From: Aliiglaciecola sp. CAU 1673
GTDB taxonomy: Bacteria > Pseudomonadota > Gammaproteobacteria > Enterobacterales > Alteromonadaceae
Direction of reading: 5' to 3'
Length of the DNA stretch: 64,000 bases
NCBI RefSeq assembly: GCF_029223185.1
Contig: NZ_JARHUG010000017.1
Span: 1-64,000 of the forward strand
Part shown: piece after piece, positions 8,969 to 18,583 of the stretch
Layout of the letters: every line of letters starts with the position of its first letter
Position numbering within the stretch: the first letter of the stretch is position 1
Made by a program: the position numbers and the translations under genes
Notes under the pieces: generated by a model
Databases searched by the model: none
What the model saw: only the letters and a program-made list of their open reading frames with translations
What the model was told of the DNA's origin: nothing

Positions 8969-11219
8969 TCTTGTCACGTTGCTGGTTTGTGCAGCATGCC
9001 ATAATCAGGCATTGGCACAGGCCACCTATGACAAAGATCAGGTCATTAAAAACGAGATCCCAACGTTGGAATCCCTAACCCAGCAGCAGGTGGATGTAAC
9101 AGGGTTCTGGTTTTATGTGCGCGAGGGCAAACTGGCGCAGGCCAGAGCAGAGATTCATCGGCTGCAGCAACAATTTCCCAATTGGGTGCCCAACCCCGAT
9201 ATGTTGCAGGCGGTTAACCCTCAGCCATTAGCGCAAGCAGAAAAGACCACAAAACGTCGCGACTTGTACCGTGAAGAAATGGGCATGCTGGCGAAAATGT
9301 CAGCCAAGCAATGGAAATATCTCTCCGATAAGCGACTTAGTATGTCGCGAGAAGGGGTAAAACTGCGCAAAAATGCAAAAGACGCGCAACTTCTGGGATG
9401 GATCTCACTGGCCAAGGGCCAAGGCGAGATTGCCCAGGACCTGTTCGAAGCAGCCAGAACCTGGAAACCCTCTTTAGACATCAAAGACGGTATGCTGGCG
9501 TCGCTGACCCAACAAAGTCAGGCTGCGGTCGAGCAAAAAGATATCGAACGGCTGCAACAAATAGACCATCAAGCCAGGCAATGGGGTGAGGAAGGCATTG
9601 GCCTGGGGGGCGCCTGGCAATGGTTTGAGCAAGGTGACTATGATGCCGCGTTGGTGCTATTCAGAGCGTTACCTGAAAGTGCGCAAACCACCCTGGGACA
9701 AGCCCTGAGCCTGGAAAGGCTAGGTGATAAGGAAAAGGCCCGGCAACTGGCCTGTGCCAATACCCATATGCCCGATTTGGCAGGGATTTGCGTGGATAAG
9801 TGGCGCGAAAATATGGTGAATGCTTACCAGGCTGATGACTACGCCGGTACCATTGAAGTCAGCGACCAGTTAGCTCCCCTGGATGGCCTCAATAGCGACC
9901 AGAAAGTACTTCAAGCCTGGAGCTACTACCACTTGGAGCAAACCCAGGCTGCTGCCAAGCTATTCAATGAGCTGCTTGAACAAGCTCCTGAGGACGAAGC
10001 ATTGGCACAGGGCTTGGTTAATACTGCTGACAGCAACCAGCTTGCCAGCGCTGCACAGCGCTTCCCGGCAGTCCAGCGAGTGCTTCATCAACAAGTCGCC
10101 GAGCAGGCGTTCTCGCGCAAGCAATTCGATCTTGCCCATATCAGCGGACATGCCGAGGCCGACTGGCGAGACAGCCTGATGCTAACCCTGGCCACTCAAG
10201 GAGAACATCGCGGCGGACAGCAAGGATTGCAGCGTTTCGACAATTGGCACAGTAGTTTAGCGTTATCGGCCATGTACCAGGATTGGCGCTGGTGGTTAGC
10301 ACTGGATTATCGCGGATTTTACAGCGGCCTGCCGGCGTCGGATGCACCATTTGGCTCCAGACCTGAAGAAGACAGCGTTTCCCCAATTAGCCAAGTCCAG
10401 GAGCCAGGCTGGTCGGCCGGCTTTCGCAGAGAGTGGCGTGACTGGCTGCTCAAGGGACGACTGCTATCAGATGACAGTTTGCAAACAGGAAGTCGCTTGT
10501 ACGGTGATATCGCCCTGCAATGGTTTAACCAGGATTGGACACACCGGATAAACTTGTTTGCCGAGCCTATCAATGAAAGTCTTTTGTCACGTACCGGCGC
10601 GTTGGATCCGGTCGATGGCATGGCTTGGGGGGCTGTGGAGCAGCGCGGTGCGGAAGTGTTAAATGTATACAGCTTCCAGCCCTGGGCAGTTGCCATGACC
10701 CTGCGTCATGCCAATCTCAGCGGCACCGATGTGGTTGACAACAGTACCCAGTTTATCCGTCTGGATTTGAATCATGACCTCACCGACTCAGATGCCCTGG
10801 ACTATTGGCGCCTGGGACCATTTATTAGCTATCAGCAATTTGATCACAACCTCAGTGGGTTTACCCGTCAGCAAGGGGGCTACTTCAGCCCGGAACAGGA
10901 CTGGCGTTTGGGCCTTTACAGCGAGCTACTGACCGCCGAGGCACAGACCTGGCAGGTGCGCGCCAGTACCAGCCTGGCCTATGGCAAAAGTCGAGAACAA
11001 GCCGAATTTGCCAATCAAGTTCTGGTAGAAAATTCAGGGATAAATGCTGATCTGCGTGTGGAAGGGCAATGGCTGTTAACCAGCAGGGTACAAGTGGAAG
11101 GCTATTTAAGCCGCTCTACCGCCACTGGGTACCAGGGCACCCGTGGCGGTATTTGGATTAGATTATTCTGGCAACCTAGGCAGCATGTGCTGAGTCAGGA
11201 ACTGCCTTTATCCTTCTAG
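8955..11219 (+). CDS. bcsC: Outer-membrane cellulose export protein, short BcsC type
   Basis: A 754-residue secreted protein: signal peptide (MARVSLVTLL... to ALA), TPR-like helical repeats over roughly residues 40-420, then a C-terminal beta-barrel of alternating aromatic strands ending in Phe, the outer-membrane assembly signal. In cellulose systems this protein forms the periplasmic scaffold and exit pore. A longer reading frame exists upstream, but AGGAGG at 8943-8948 lies 6 bases before the ATG at 8955, so that start is chosen; it overlaps bcsZ by 14 bases. It is much shorter than enteric BcsC (about 1150 residues), mainly through fewer TPRs. The family call rests on position plus architecture. 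Confidence 0.87.
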   Translation: MARVSLVTLLVCAACHNQALAQATYDKDQVIKNEIPTLESLTQQQVDVTGFWFYVREGKLAQARAEIHRLQQQFPNWVPNPDMLQAVNPQPLAQAEKTTKRRDLYREEMGMLAKMSAKQWKYLSDKRLSMSREGVKLRKNAKDAQLLGWISLAKGQGEIAQDLFEAARTWKPSLDIKDGMLASLTQQSQAAVEQKDIERLQQIDHQARQWGEEGIGLGGAWQWFEQGDYDAALVLFRALPESAQTTLGQALSLERLGDKEKARQLACANTHMPDLAGICVDKWRENMVNAYQADDYAGTIEVSDQLAPLDGLNSDQKVLQAWSYYHLEQTQAAAKLFNELLEQAPEDEALAQGLVNTADSNQLASAAQRFPAVQRVLHQQVAEQAFSRKQFDLAHISGHAEADWRDSLMLTLATQGEHRGGQQGLQRFDNWHSSLALSAMYQDWRWWLALDYRGFYSGLPASDAPFGSRPEEDSVSPISQVQEPGWSAGFRREWRDWLLKGRLLSDDSLQTGSRLYGDIALQWFNQDWTHRINLFAEPINESLLSRTGALDPVDGMAWGAVEQRGAEVLNVYSFQPWAVAMTLRHANLSGTDVVDNSTQFIRLDLNHDLTDSDALDYWRLGPFISYQQFDHNLSGFTRQQGGYFSPEQDWRLGLYSELLTAEAQTWQVRASTSLAYGKSREQAEFANQVLVENSGINADLRVEGQWLLTSRVQVEGYLSRSTATGYQGTRGGIWIRLFWQPRQHVLSQELPLSF

Positions 11220-12231
11220 TACTCATCATCAGGATAATGGCCAGACCCAGGACAAACATCAGAATAACGGCAGGCTCCGGTACCTTGGCGCTGAAGCGAT
11301 AGTTATTGATCTGGCCTGAGTACTCCCCAAACGGACTACTCAATGACTTACTGATCAGCTGCCCGTCGATATGGCCGTTGAAGAAGGATACATTGGCAAA
11401 AGGAGCAAGCACGCTGGCTTTGATACCGATACTGTGAAATAACAATTCGGTAGCATCAACAAAATTGAACAATACGTTATTGGTCAGAGAGCCATCATGG
11501 CGGTAGACGCCGGGATTATTGTCCAGAATCTTTTGGTCAGGGGCACTGGAAAGCACATGGTGGAAGCCCATGCTGCTCATATCCACGTAGCTACCAAATA
11601 CGTTAATGATGGCAAAGGAGTTAGTAGGCAAATCGAACCAGAAAGTGCCAGCCTTACTTAAATCATCGCCGTTAACGTTAAAAATATTGGCGCCTTGTTT
11701 TCCTTTGACCGTGATTTCGTTCCATTCGCTAACCACAGTTTGACCGGTCGCAGCCAGGCTGCCCCATGAGGTTGCCTTCTCCTGAAGTTCGCGACCAATA
11801 GCGGTAAAATCAAGTGGGTTACCAGCTCGTTTGGTGCCGCTTTCAACAAAATTAGTGCCATTGGTTTCGCTGTAAAACCCAACACTCTGGGCAATATGGT
11901 CTGTGCCACCAATAACGGCATTGCCTGAATACACCCGACCATTTGTAAAGTTTGCATCGCCGCCGACAATCAGGTCGTTGCGCGCACCCTGAGAGTTATT
12001 TAACTCCATGCCGATTGCGTAGTTGTTTAAAAACAAATTGCCGCCCACAGCCAAACGACCTTCGGTATCAGAATTGATGGCATACATATCTTCCAGGATA
12101 AAGGCATTAAAATTGGCTGCCTTTCCTAGGTCAAATGACATCACCGAGGCCTGTGCAGGCATCTGAATACAGATAGCCAGTGCGGCTGCTGTCACTGAGT
12201 TGCGAAACGGGTTTAATGAAAGTGCAAACAT
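11176..12231 (-). CDS. Choice-of-anchor A family protein with PEP-CTERM sorting signal
   Basis: A 351-residue secreted protein. The signal peptide runs from MFALSLNPFRNS to MPAQAS. The body matches the 'choice-of-anchor A' type (FNAFILEDM, SDTEGRLAVGGN, NDLIVGGD), and the C-terminus is VPEPAVILMFVLG followed by a hydrophobic stretch and Arg-Arg, the PEP-CTERM signal handled by exosortase. The start at 12231 is preferred because AGGA lies upstream and it gives a clean signal peptide; a 23-residue longer frame has no ribosome site. The last 14 residues lie antisense to the end of bcsC (44-base convergent overlap) and form an unusual tail beyond the basic cluster. No exosortase gene is in the window. 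A link with exopolysaccharide is inferred. Confidence 0.87.
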   Translation of the reverse strand: MFALSLNPFRNSVTAAALAICIQMPAQASVMSFDLGKAANFNAFILEDMYAINSDTEGRLAVGGNLFLNNYAIGMELNNSQGARNDLIVGGDANFTNGRVYSGNAVIGGTDHIAQSVGFYSETNGTNFVESGTKRAGNPLDFTAIGRELQEKATSWGSLAATGQTVVSEWNEITVKGKQGANIFNVNGDDLSKAGTFWFDLPTNSFAIINVFGSYVDMSSMGFHHVLSSAPDQKILDNNPGVYRHDGSLTNNVLFNFVDATELLFHSIGIKASVLAPFANVSFFNGHIDGQLISKSLSSPFGEYSGQINNYRFSAKVPEPAVILMFVLGLAIILMMSTRRIKAVPDSAHAA

Positions 12232-12340
12232 GGCTTGCGATCCTAATAGCAATCCGATGCTCGCAATATTAAGCAAGTTCCAATCATCAGAATATGACAT
12301 CAGCTGCCAATACTATGACTTTGCTTGTCAGAACAGGATC

Positions 12341-14266
12341 TTATGAGGAGGGAGAATAATCCAAGGCCTGTTCACGTAAATGGGAAAGCTTTTCTGAGAA
12401 GCGATGGTAAAGATTTTGCACCTTTGCCAGCAGCGCCGAGTCATCTAACTCGGGAAAATCTTGCTGCAGCAACGCCCAGCTATCCCCTCCCACCAAGGGC
12501 AGGTTTATTTCTTCCAACTCAAACAAAGCGCTGGCCAGCGCGATCACGCGGGCACTGCGTTTGATCACCTCTGCAGCGCCGGCTGGCTTTGCCAGTTCCT
12601 GCAAGATATCGGAAATCTGATCCGGCATATGCCAAAAGCGGCTAAAGAATTCTGTGGCTTCCAGGCTATTTGTGCCAAAACGAAAGGATTGCAGAGCAAG
12701 TAACTGCTTCCAGCCGATGATTTCATCCAATTCCTGCATCAATTCTTTATGCGTTGATGGCATGCAATAGGCCAACAACAGGTGACCAATATTGTGTAGC
12801 ATCCCGGCAAGATATAAGTCCCGGCGTTGACTGCCCTTAATAGCGAATGGCTCAGCCAAATCATTACTTAACTCGGCCACGGCGAGAGCGCGCAACCAGA
12901 AATCTCGGTAAGGAAATTGCTCAACATCCACTGTAAAAGCACTGGATGCAGTCAGGGCAACGGTTAATGCACGCAGACGCTTTAATCCCACAACACTGAG
13001 AATAATGCGTTTTACCGAGTCTAAATTCAGATGGCCGTATAAGCCGCTGTTGGCAAAGCTTAGGAGTTTTGCTGTCAGTACGGGATCCTGCTCCACCGTT
13101 TTCGACAATTCATCCAGATCGCAGTCATCATCCTGAATAAGGTTTAACAGTTTGGCTGCGGATTCCGGAATATTGGGCAGTTTCTGGGCATCAATAATTT
13201 CACTGATATCCCTTTCCACGGCCAATTTCCCGTACTGCGACTGGAACTGTACCGGGGTTTTGCCTTGCCATTTTTTAAATGCCCGCTCAAAAGCAGCACG
13301 CTCCGAATACCCCAAGTGCAGGGCTGTCTCCTCCACGCCTTTACCCTGAAGCAAATATTCCAGTGCCATGGTGCTGCGAATGGCCACAAAGATATCCCGG
13401 TAGCTGGTATTTTCTTCTTCCAGGCGCCTGGCCAAGGTGCGCTCACCGACAAAAAGCTGCTCGGCTATCTTCGCCTGCGAGGCCTCGTTAATATCGGGCA
13501 GGGATCTCAGTTTCGCCCTGACCTTATGGGTCCAGCTCTCCGCACCGACAATATCCTGGTAGACCTGTTCAACTTCCTTCTCAAACACTTTGAACAGGCG
13601 TTTGTTAGCGTTTTCCAGAATTTGCTCAAAAAGAGCAGAAGGGAATTGCACTTGCAGTTCGGGTTCAGCATGAAAAGCCAGGCTAACATTCATGCTCCCC
13701 AGCAGACCTTCTTCGTTTAGAGCTGCAGGGATAAATACTTTCAACGGCTCAGCGGCGTTGCCCAGGCTAAGCATCAAAAGGCGTAACAGGGAGGCCACTT
13801 CAAAAAGGGTCAGCAAACGTTCGCCCTGATGCTTCGGCGGCACGATGCTCAAGCTTAATCGGCCTTGACTGTCACTTTTTTTCAAATTAAGCCGGGAGGT
13901 ATCCAGCCCCAACAACACGCCATGTTTAAACAGGGCCTTTAACCAGCCTTGCCATGATGGTGCCGACAGCAACATATAACCGACACTGCCAAAACTGCCC
14001 ATCGGGATGGCCAAGGCCTGCTCCCAAATGCTCTTTGGCGCTTGCCCTTCGGCAACAAAGCTAAGCAACAAATTGGCAAACTGGCTGCGACTGACACGAT
14101 AAGCTTCATCTTCTATTTGACGAGCGCTAAGCAAAGACTGCTCTTTACAGACCTTATCAAGGGTAGCCTTGTTCATGCCTGGCCAACCCAGCACATACTT
14201 AACAAAGAGCCCTGGGATCCCGGGCTCTATTTGTACCGAGCCTTGTTTAAGTCCTGTTACGCTCAA
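12341..14266 (-). CDS. AraC-type HTH and HDOD domain fusion protein
   Basis: A 641-residue regulator with three parts: an N-terminal domain like that of OruR-type AraC regulators (about 20-210), an AraC helix-turn-helix (about 250-345, including FVGERTLARRLEEE and LGYSERAAFERAFKKW), and a C-terminal HDOD domain (about 358-560, including LPNIPESAAKLLNLI and GMLHNIGHLLLAYC). HDOD domains resemble HD phosphohydrolases and usually act in signalling without clear catalysis. The start is TTG with GGAAG 8 bases upstream; the next Met (residue 31) would cut the conserved GLFVKYVLGW stretch. It follows glmU by 19 bases on the same strand, so the two may be cotranscribed. The target genes are unknown. 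Confidence 0.88.
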   Translation of the reverse strand: MSVTGLKQGSVQIEPGIPGLFVKYVLGWPGMNKATLDKVCKEQSLLSARQIEDEAYRVSRSQFANLLLSFVAEGQAPKSIWEQALAIPMGSFGSVGYMLLSAPSWQGWLKALFKHGVLLGLDTSRLNLKKSDSQGRLSLSIVPPKHQGERLLTLFEVASLLRLLMLSLGNAAEPLKVFIPAALNEEGLLGSMNVSLAFHAEPELQVQFPSALFEQILENANKRLFKVFEKEVEQVYQDIVGAESWTHKVRAKLRSLPDINEASQAKIAEQLFVGERTLARRLEEENTSYRDIFVAIRSTMALEYLLQGKGVEETALHLGYSERAAFERAFKKWQGKTPVQFQSQYGKLAVERDISEIIDAQKLPNIPESAAKLLNLIQDDDCDLDELSKTVEQDPVLTAKLLSFANSGLYGHLNLDSVKRIILSVVGLKRLRALTVALTASSAFTVDVEQFPYRDFWLRALAVAELSNDLAEPFAIKGSQRRDLYLAGMLHNIGHLLLAYCMPSTHKELMQELDEIIGWKQLLALQSFRFGTNSLEATEFFSRFWHMPDQISDILQELAKPAGAAEVIKRSARVIALASALFELEEINLPLVGGDSWALLQQDFPELDDSALLAKVQNLYHRFSEKLSHLREQALDYSPSS

Positions 14267-14285
14267 GATGTTACTTCCAACTCCG

Positions 14286-15647
14286 CTATGATTTCTTTAC
14301 TGGCCGCTGCCATCCATGAATATTGCGCTGCTTGCCACGGGCGATGGCCAGTTCTTCATCTTCCACTTCTTTGGTAATAGTCGATCCGGCACCAACAGTC
14401 GCCATCTTGCCAACTGTTACAGGCGCCACCAGCGAGGAATTAGAGCCGATAAAGGCACCATCCTGAATAATGGTCTTAAACTTATTCACACCATCATAGT
14501 TACAAGTGATAGTACCAGCACCAATATTAACGCCGTCACCAATCTCAGCGTCACCGAGGTAGGTAAGGTGATTGGCCTTTGATCCTTTGCCAAGCACGGT
14601 CTTTTTCATTTCTACGAAGTTACCGACCTTAGCCTTTTCCTGCATTACAGCGCCGGGGCGCAATCTGGCGAAGGGACCCACCTGGCAACGTTGTCCGACC
14701 TTGGCTTGTTCAACAATGGAGTTCGCCTCTACCACAGTGTCATCGCCAATTTCACAATCAATCAGCACACAATTAGGACCAATCTGCACATTATTGCCCA
14801 GTACCACCTTACCCTGCACAACCACATTCACATCAATACTCACGTCCTGACCTGCAGTCAGCTCACCGCGTAGATCGAAACGATTGGGGTCCAGCAGACT
14901 AACGCCTTCCATCATCAAGCGCTCGGCCTGCTCTTTTTGGTAGGCACGCTCAAGTGCAGCAAGCTGCTTACGATTATTGATACCTTCCACTTCAGTCGGG
15001 CCACTTGGATGGGCAGCTTTAATCACTTTGCCTTCAGCCGCAGCCATGGCGATAACGTCGGTCAGATAAAATTCGCCCTGTGCATTGTCATTTTTCAGTG
15101 CTTTTAACCAACGTTTAAGGTTCGCACCTTTCATCACCATCATACCGGTATTGATTTCGCGGATTTGACGCTGCTCGTCGGTAGCATCCTTGTGCTCAAC
15201 GATGGCTACCACCTGTTCACCCTGACGGATGATACGTCCCATACCAGTTGGATCAGGCAATTCAACCGTCAGCAAGGCCAAATCGGATTGCGCTTTGGCG
15301 GCGAGTAAGGCGTGTAATGTCTCCTTTTTAATCAGCGGGGCATCACCCACCAAAATCAGGGCATCCTCGTCATCTTTGATAAGGGGGGCGGCTTGTTGAA
15401 CAGCGTGACCTGTGCCCAGCTGCTCTGCTTGCAGGCACCAGCTCAAAGCATTATGAGAGAGCGCTTGCTGAAGCTGTTCGCCGCCATGGCCATAGACCAG
15501 ATGCACATTTTGTGCACCAAGTTGCGTCACTGTATCGATAATGTGCTGAACCATGGGCTTGCCGGCAATAGGATGCAATACCTTGGGTAAAGCGGACTTC
15601 ATGCGAGTGCCTTTTCCGGCGGCGAGAATGATGACAGAGAACGCCAT
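14286..15647 (-). CDS. glmU: Bifunctional GlcNAc-1-P uridyltransferase / GlcN-1-P acetyltransferase
   Basis: Makes UDP-GlcNAc, acting two steps after GlmS. The 453-residue length is standard. The N-terminal nucleotidyltransferase has the LAAGKGTRM signature near residues 8-16. The C-terminal half (about 250-450) is a left-handed beta-helix of hexapeptide repeats with the acetyltransferase site around [12 protein letters not shown]. An AAGGA ribosome site precedes the ATG. In many gammaproteobacteria glmU lies between atpC and glmS; here it is on the same strand as both but far from each. Confidence 0.98.
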   Translation of the reverse strand: MAFSVIILAAGKGTRMKSALPKVLHPIAGKPMVQHIIDTVTQLGAQNVHLVYGHGGEQLQQALSHNALSWCLQAEQLGTGHAVQQAAPLIKDDEDALILVGDAPLIKKETLHALLAAKAQSDLALLTVELPDPTGMGRIIRQGEQVVAIVEHKDATDEQRQIREINTGMMVMKGANLKRWLKALKNDNAQGEFYLTDVIAMAAAEGKVIKAAHPSGPTEVEGINNRKQLAALERAYQKEQAERLMMEGVSLLDPNRFDLRGELTAGQDVSIDVNVVVQGKVVLGNNVQIGPNCVLIDCEIGDDTVVEANSIVEQAKVGQRCQVGPFARLRPGAVMQEKAKVGNFVEMKKTVLGKGSKANHLTYLGDAEIGDGVNIGAGTITCNYDGVNKFKTIIQDGAFIGSNSSLVAPVTVGKMATVGAGSTITKEVEDEELAIARGKQRNIHGWQRPVKKS

Positions 15648-15777
15648 ATTTGGTCCTTAAGTATCTTAATTGCCTGCTATTCTATCGAAGAGTGCGAATT
15701 CTGCCAGGCTTTAGACAAACTCCTTTGTGTCCGGATTGCGAAGCCATACAAAGACAAAAAGTGCATATGGAGGCACA

Positions 15778-17205
15778 TTGAATATTTTTGAATCCATGCA
15801 AAGAAACCTGGTCATCCTGTTTCTGTTGGCGGTAGCCGCTATCAGCGCAGTGACTTACTTCGCGATCAACAACGTAGTTTCTGAGCAAAGCCGTATACAA
15901 CAGCGGGCGATGGCCCCGGTATTCAGCTTGATTCGCCAAGAACTGATTCGTCCCTTATATATGGCTCAGATGCTGGACGCCCTCGGCCCGTTCAAAGGCT
16001 ATCTGGACGGTTCTGAACCGGATCCGCAGGCCTTGCAAACCAAACTGGAGAACATCGGCAATACGTTGGATATGCTGGTATTTGTGGCCAGTGAGCGGGA
16101 GCGAATTCAACTGCAGTCAAACCGCGAAACCATCATCCTCGATCCAGAGCATGTGGATTGGTATTTTCGCTACAAGGATATGCCCGGTGACTTTTTCGCG
16201 GTATTGGGAAAACGCGCTCAGCCCCACCTGTACATGGATATTAAACAATATGACAAAGAGGGAAACTTTCTCGGCTTTATTGGTGTGGGCAAAAGTTTGG
16301 CGGAGTTTATGCGCACCTTCGAGCGCTATAAGAAACAATATGGTTACGACTTTGTATTTGTGAATAGCGCCGGCGAAATCGCCCTGTCTTCCGATCCTAA
16401 ATGGGAGCCAAGAGCAGAGCGGTACCAGAAGATTACGGAGTTGGCTTGGTATCAGTACTGGGATAAAAGTAAAAGAACCGAGGAAGAGCGTAGCGAATTT
16501 ATTTCTTTCAATAATGAAGACTTCCTGATCACGCAAGTGCCCATTGAGGCGATGCAATGGCAGATGTTTTTACTCAGTCCCCTGGAAGAGCAACAACAAG
16601 CCAGCCGATACTTCTTTATCAGTAATTTAGCCGTCGTATTGTCACTGATATTGGTGACCACCGTTGCACTGGCCTACTTACTCAAGCACTTCTCGCAGCA
16701 TGTCAATAAAAGACTCTACACCGACCCGCTGTCCGGAATATCCAATCGTTTGCATATGGAAAAGTTGCTTGAGGATATGCGCGCCCAGGGCAACGAATTG
16801 TGCCTGATCATGGCGGATATTGATCGCTTTAAGGACGTAAACGATACCTATGGGCACAATGTCGGCGACGATGTTATCCGCATCGTTTCCAGATTGATGC
16901 AGCAAGGCATGCGCAAACAAGACTTCGTTGGCCGCTGGGGCGGCGAGGAATTTGTCATGCTACTGCCAGAAACAGATCTGGAGCTCGCCAGGCAGGTAGC
17001 TGAACGTATTCGACTGAGCATTGCAGAGCGGCCCATTGCACTTGGCAATCTCAAGTTGCACGTAACCCTGAGTTTCGGCGTAACCCACACAACACAAAAT
17101 GAAAATACCACTGAGTTGGTTGATGCTGCCGATAAGGCCTTGTATCAGGCCAAGCAGGCGGGACGCAATCGAGTGGTAGCCAGGGAGTTAACTGAAACCT
17201 CGTGA
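15778..17205 (+). CDS. Membrane diguanylate cyclase (GGEEF)
   Basis: A 475-residue inner-membrane enzyme that makes c-di-GMP. An N-terminal helix (VILFLLAVAAISAVTYF) and a second near residues 290-315 bracket a periplasmic sensor region that I cannot assign with confidence to a named family. The cytoplasmic C-terminus is a GGDEF domain with an intact GGEEF active site (388-392) and an inhibitory I-site RKQD (379-382) exactly five residues before it. The start is TTG at 15778 with GGAGG at 15769-15773; a GTG at 15727 has no ribosome site and would add 17 residues. It could supply the c-di-GMP that activates the nearby BcsA, which is inference. Confidence 0.93.
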   Translation: MNIFESMQRNLVILFLLAVAAISAVTYFAINNVVSEQSRIQQRAMAPVFSLIRQELIRPLYMAQMLDALGPFKGYLDGSEPDPQALQTKLENIGNTLDMLVFVASERERIQLQSNRETIILDPEHVDWYFRYKDMPGDFFAVLGKRAQPHLYMDIKQYDKEGNFLGFIGVGKSLAEFMRTFERYKKQYGYDFVFVNSAGEIALSSDPKWEPRAERYQKITELAWYQYWDKSKRTEEERSEFISFNNEDFLITQVPIEAMQWQMFLLSPLEEQQQASRYFFISNLAVVLSLILVTTVALAYLLKHFSQHVNKRLYTDPLSGISNRLHMEKLLEDMRAQGNELCLIMADIDRFKDVNDTYGHNVGDDVIRIVSRLMQQGMRKQDFVGRWGGEEFVMLLPETDLELARQVAERIRLSIAERPIALGNLKLHVTLSFGVTHTTQNENTTELVDAADKALYQAKQAGRNRVVARELTETS

Positions 17206-17213
17206 GTCATAGC

Positions 17214-18107
17214 TTATTGATCGGTAACGGCAGTCCTTGTGACAAAGCGTTTGAAGATACCAGTGGTCAAGCCCACTCCAAGCAGGATCAACACGCCTCC
17301 CACTAAAGACTGCCAGCGTAGCACTTCACCCAGGAACAATGCCCCCCACAAAATACCGAACACCGGCACCAAATAAGCCACAGCAATAGCATTGCTGGCT
17401 CCGGCCTTTTCTATCAGGCCAAAATACAGGATATAAGCAAATCCGGTACAAGCGATGCCAAGTGCCAGCACTTGCCACCAAGCAACCGCACTTGGGCTAT
17501 TCCCTGGCCAACTCCAAAGCGCAAAAGGCAATAAACACAAAGCCGAATAGATTTGGCTACCTGTGGCGATGGCCATGGCCGGCACCCCACCTAAGGCTTT
17601 TTTGGTGTAATTAGCGGCAAAACCATACAGACAAGCCGCACTTAACCCGGCCAATACTGGCAAATAGGAAAAGGGCCCATCCAGGGCATCACGTGCCAGC
17701 ACCAGCATAAAAACACCACCAAAGCCAATCATCAATCCTATTACCGCCAGCCACGTCAACGCTTGTCCCAGCCAGAAAAACGCAATTAATGCAGCAAACA
17801 TAGGCGCAGTGGCGTTAAGAATAGACGTGTAACCGGCTGCCAGGTTCAAGGTGGCATAGGCAAATAAGCAAAAGGGAATCGCGGTATTGGTCAACCCCAC
17901 TATCAATATGGGCCGCCAATGGGTAAGCACATAACGTTGTTGTGAGCGCATCAACAAAAATGGCAACAGAAATAAGGCTGCAATTGCCGTTCTGAGTGCC
18001 ATCAGCGCAACAGGACCAAATTCAGGCGCGCCCTCACGCATAAATAAAAAGGAAGCCCCCCAAAGGGCAGCCAATAGCAACAACTGGGTAATTTGCAGCA
18101 ATGTCAT
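17214..18107 (-). CDS. EamA/DMT-family inner-membrane transporter
   Basis: A 297-residue protein with about ten hydrophobic helices in two repeated halves, typical of EamA drug/metabolite exporters (LLLAALWGASFLFMREG at the N-terminus, second repeat from about 150). The substrate is not predictable from sequence. Its ATG overlaps the ogt stop as ATGA, so it belongs to the alkylation repair operon and may be translated by coupling. Whether it exports damaged bases or an alkylating compound is open. Confidence 0.9.
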   Translation of the reverse strand: MTLLQITQLLLLAALWGASFLFMREGAPEFGPVALMALRTAIAALFLLPFLLMRSQQRYVLTHWRPILIVGLTNTAIPFCLFAYATLNLAAGYTSILNATAPMFAALIAFFWLGQALTWLAVIGLMIGFGGVFMLVLARDALDGPFSYLPVLAGLSAACLYGFAANYTKKALGGVPAMAIATGSQIYSALCLLPFALWSWPGNSPSAVAWWQVLALGIACTGFAYILYFGLIEKAGASNAIAVAYLVPVFGILWGALFLGEVLRWQSLVGGVLILLGVGLTTGIFKRFVTRTAVTDQ

Positions 18108-18583
18108 GTGACGTTCCCTGATAGGCGCAGTCCTCGCTCAAGATCAAGCAGGAAGGCCTTGCGCTCAAGCCCACCAGCATATCCGGTCAGTCGCCCATTG
18201 CTGCCGATAATGCGATGACATGGAACCACAATGGCAATAGGGTTCTTGCCGTTGGCAGCACCTACCGCCCTGACGGCCTTGGGGTTGGCCACCTTGTTCG
18301 CAATGTCGGCATAGCTGGCGGTTTGTCCGTAGCAAACAGATTGCAACTGTTCCCATACCTGTTGCTGAAACAGCGTCCCCTTGGCTTTTAGCGGTAAGTT
18401 GAAGGCTTTCCGGCTACCGTTGAAATAATCCTGCAACTGTTTTTTCGCCTCCAGTAACAGGGGCGTATTTACAGGTTCGCTGTCCATTGTCTCAACAAAC
18501 TCAATGGCACATATTGCATCGTCTTGCTCACGAATGGCCAACAATCCGATAGGGGTATCCAAGTACTGGCCAAGAATGCTCAT
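18104..18583 (-). CDS. ogt: Methylated-DNA-protein-cysteine methyltransferase
   Basis: Suicide repair protein that moves alkyl groups from O6-alkylguanine or O4-alkylthymine to its own cysteine. The 159-residue protein carries the invariant site IVVPCHRII with acceptor Cys122, followed by GRLTGYAGGLERK, and its helix-turn-helix includes YADIANKVANPKAVRAVGAA. A longer frame reaches 18694, but ATG at 18583 forms an ATGA overlap with the upstream gene stop and gives the usual family length, so it is chosen. It overlaps the downstream transporter gene in the same way. Confidence 0.96.
   Translation of the reverse strand: MSILGQYLDTPIGLLAIREQDDAICAIEFVETMDSEPVNTPLLLEAKKQLQDYFNGSRKAFNLPLKAKGTLFQQQVWEQLQSVCYGQTASYADIANKVANPKAVRAVGAANGKNPIAIVVPCHRIIGSNGRLTGYAGGLERKAFLLDLERGLRLSGNVT

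Noticed and set aside
15682-15939. 85-residue minus-strand frame before the diguanylate cyclase
   Set aside because: Overlaps the cyclase N-terminus antisense, has no ribosome site and no protein-like pattern.
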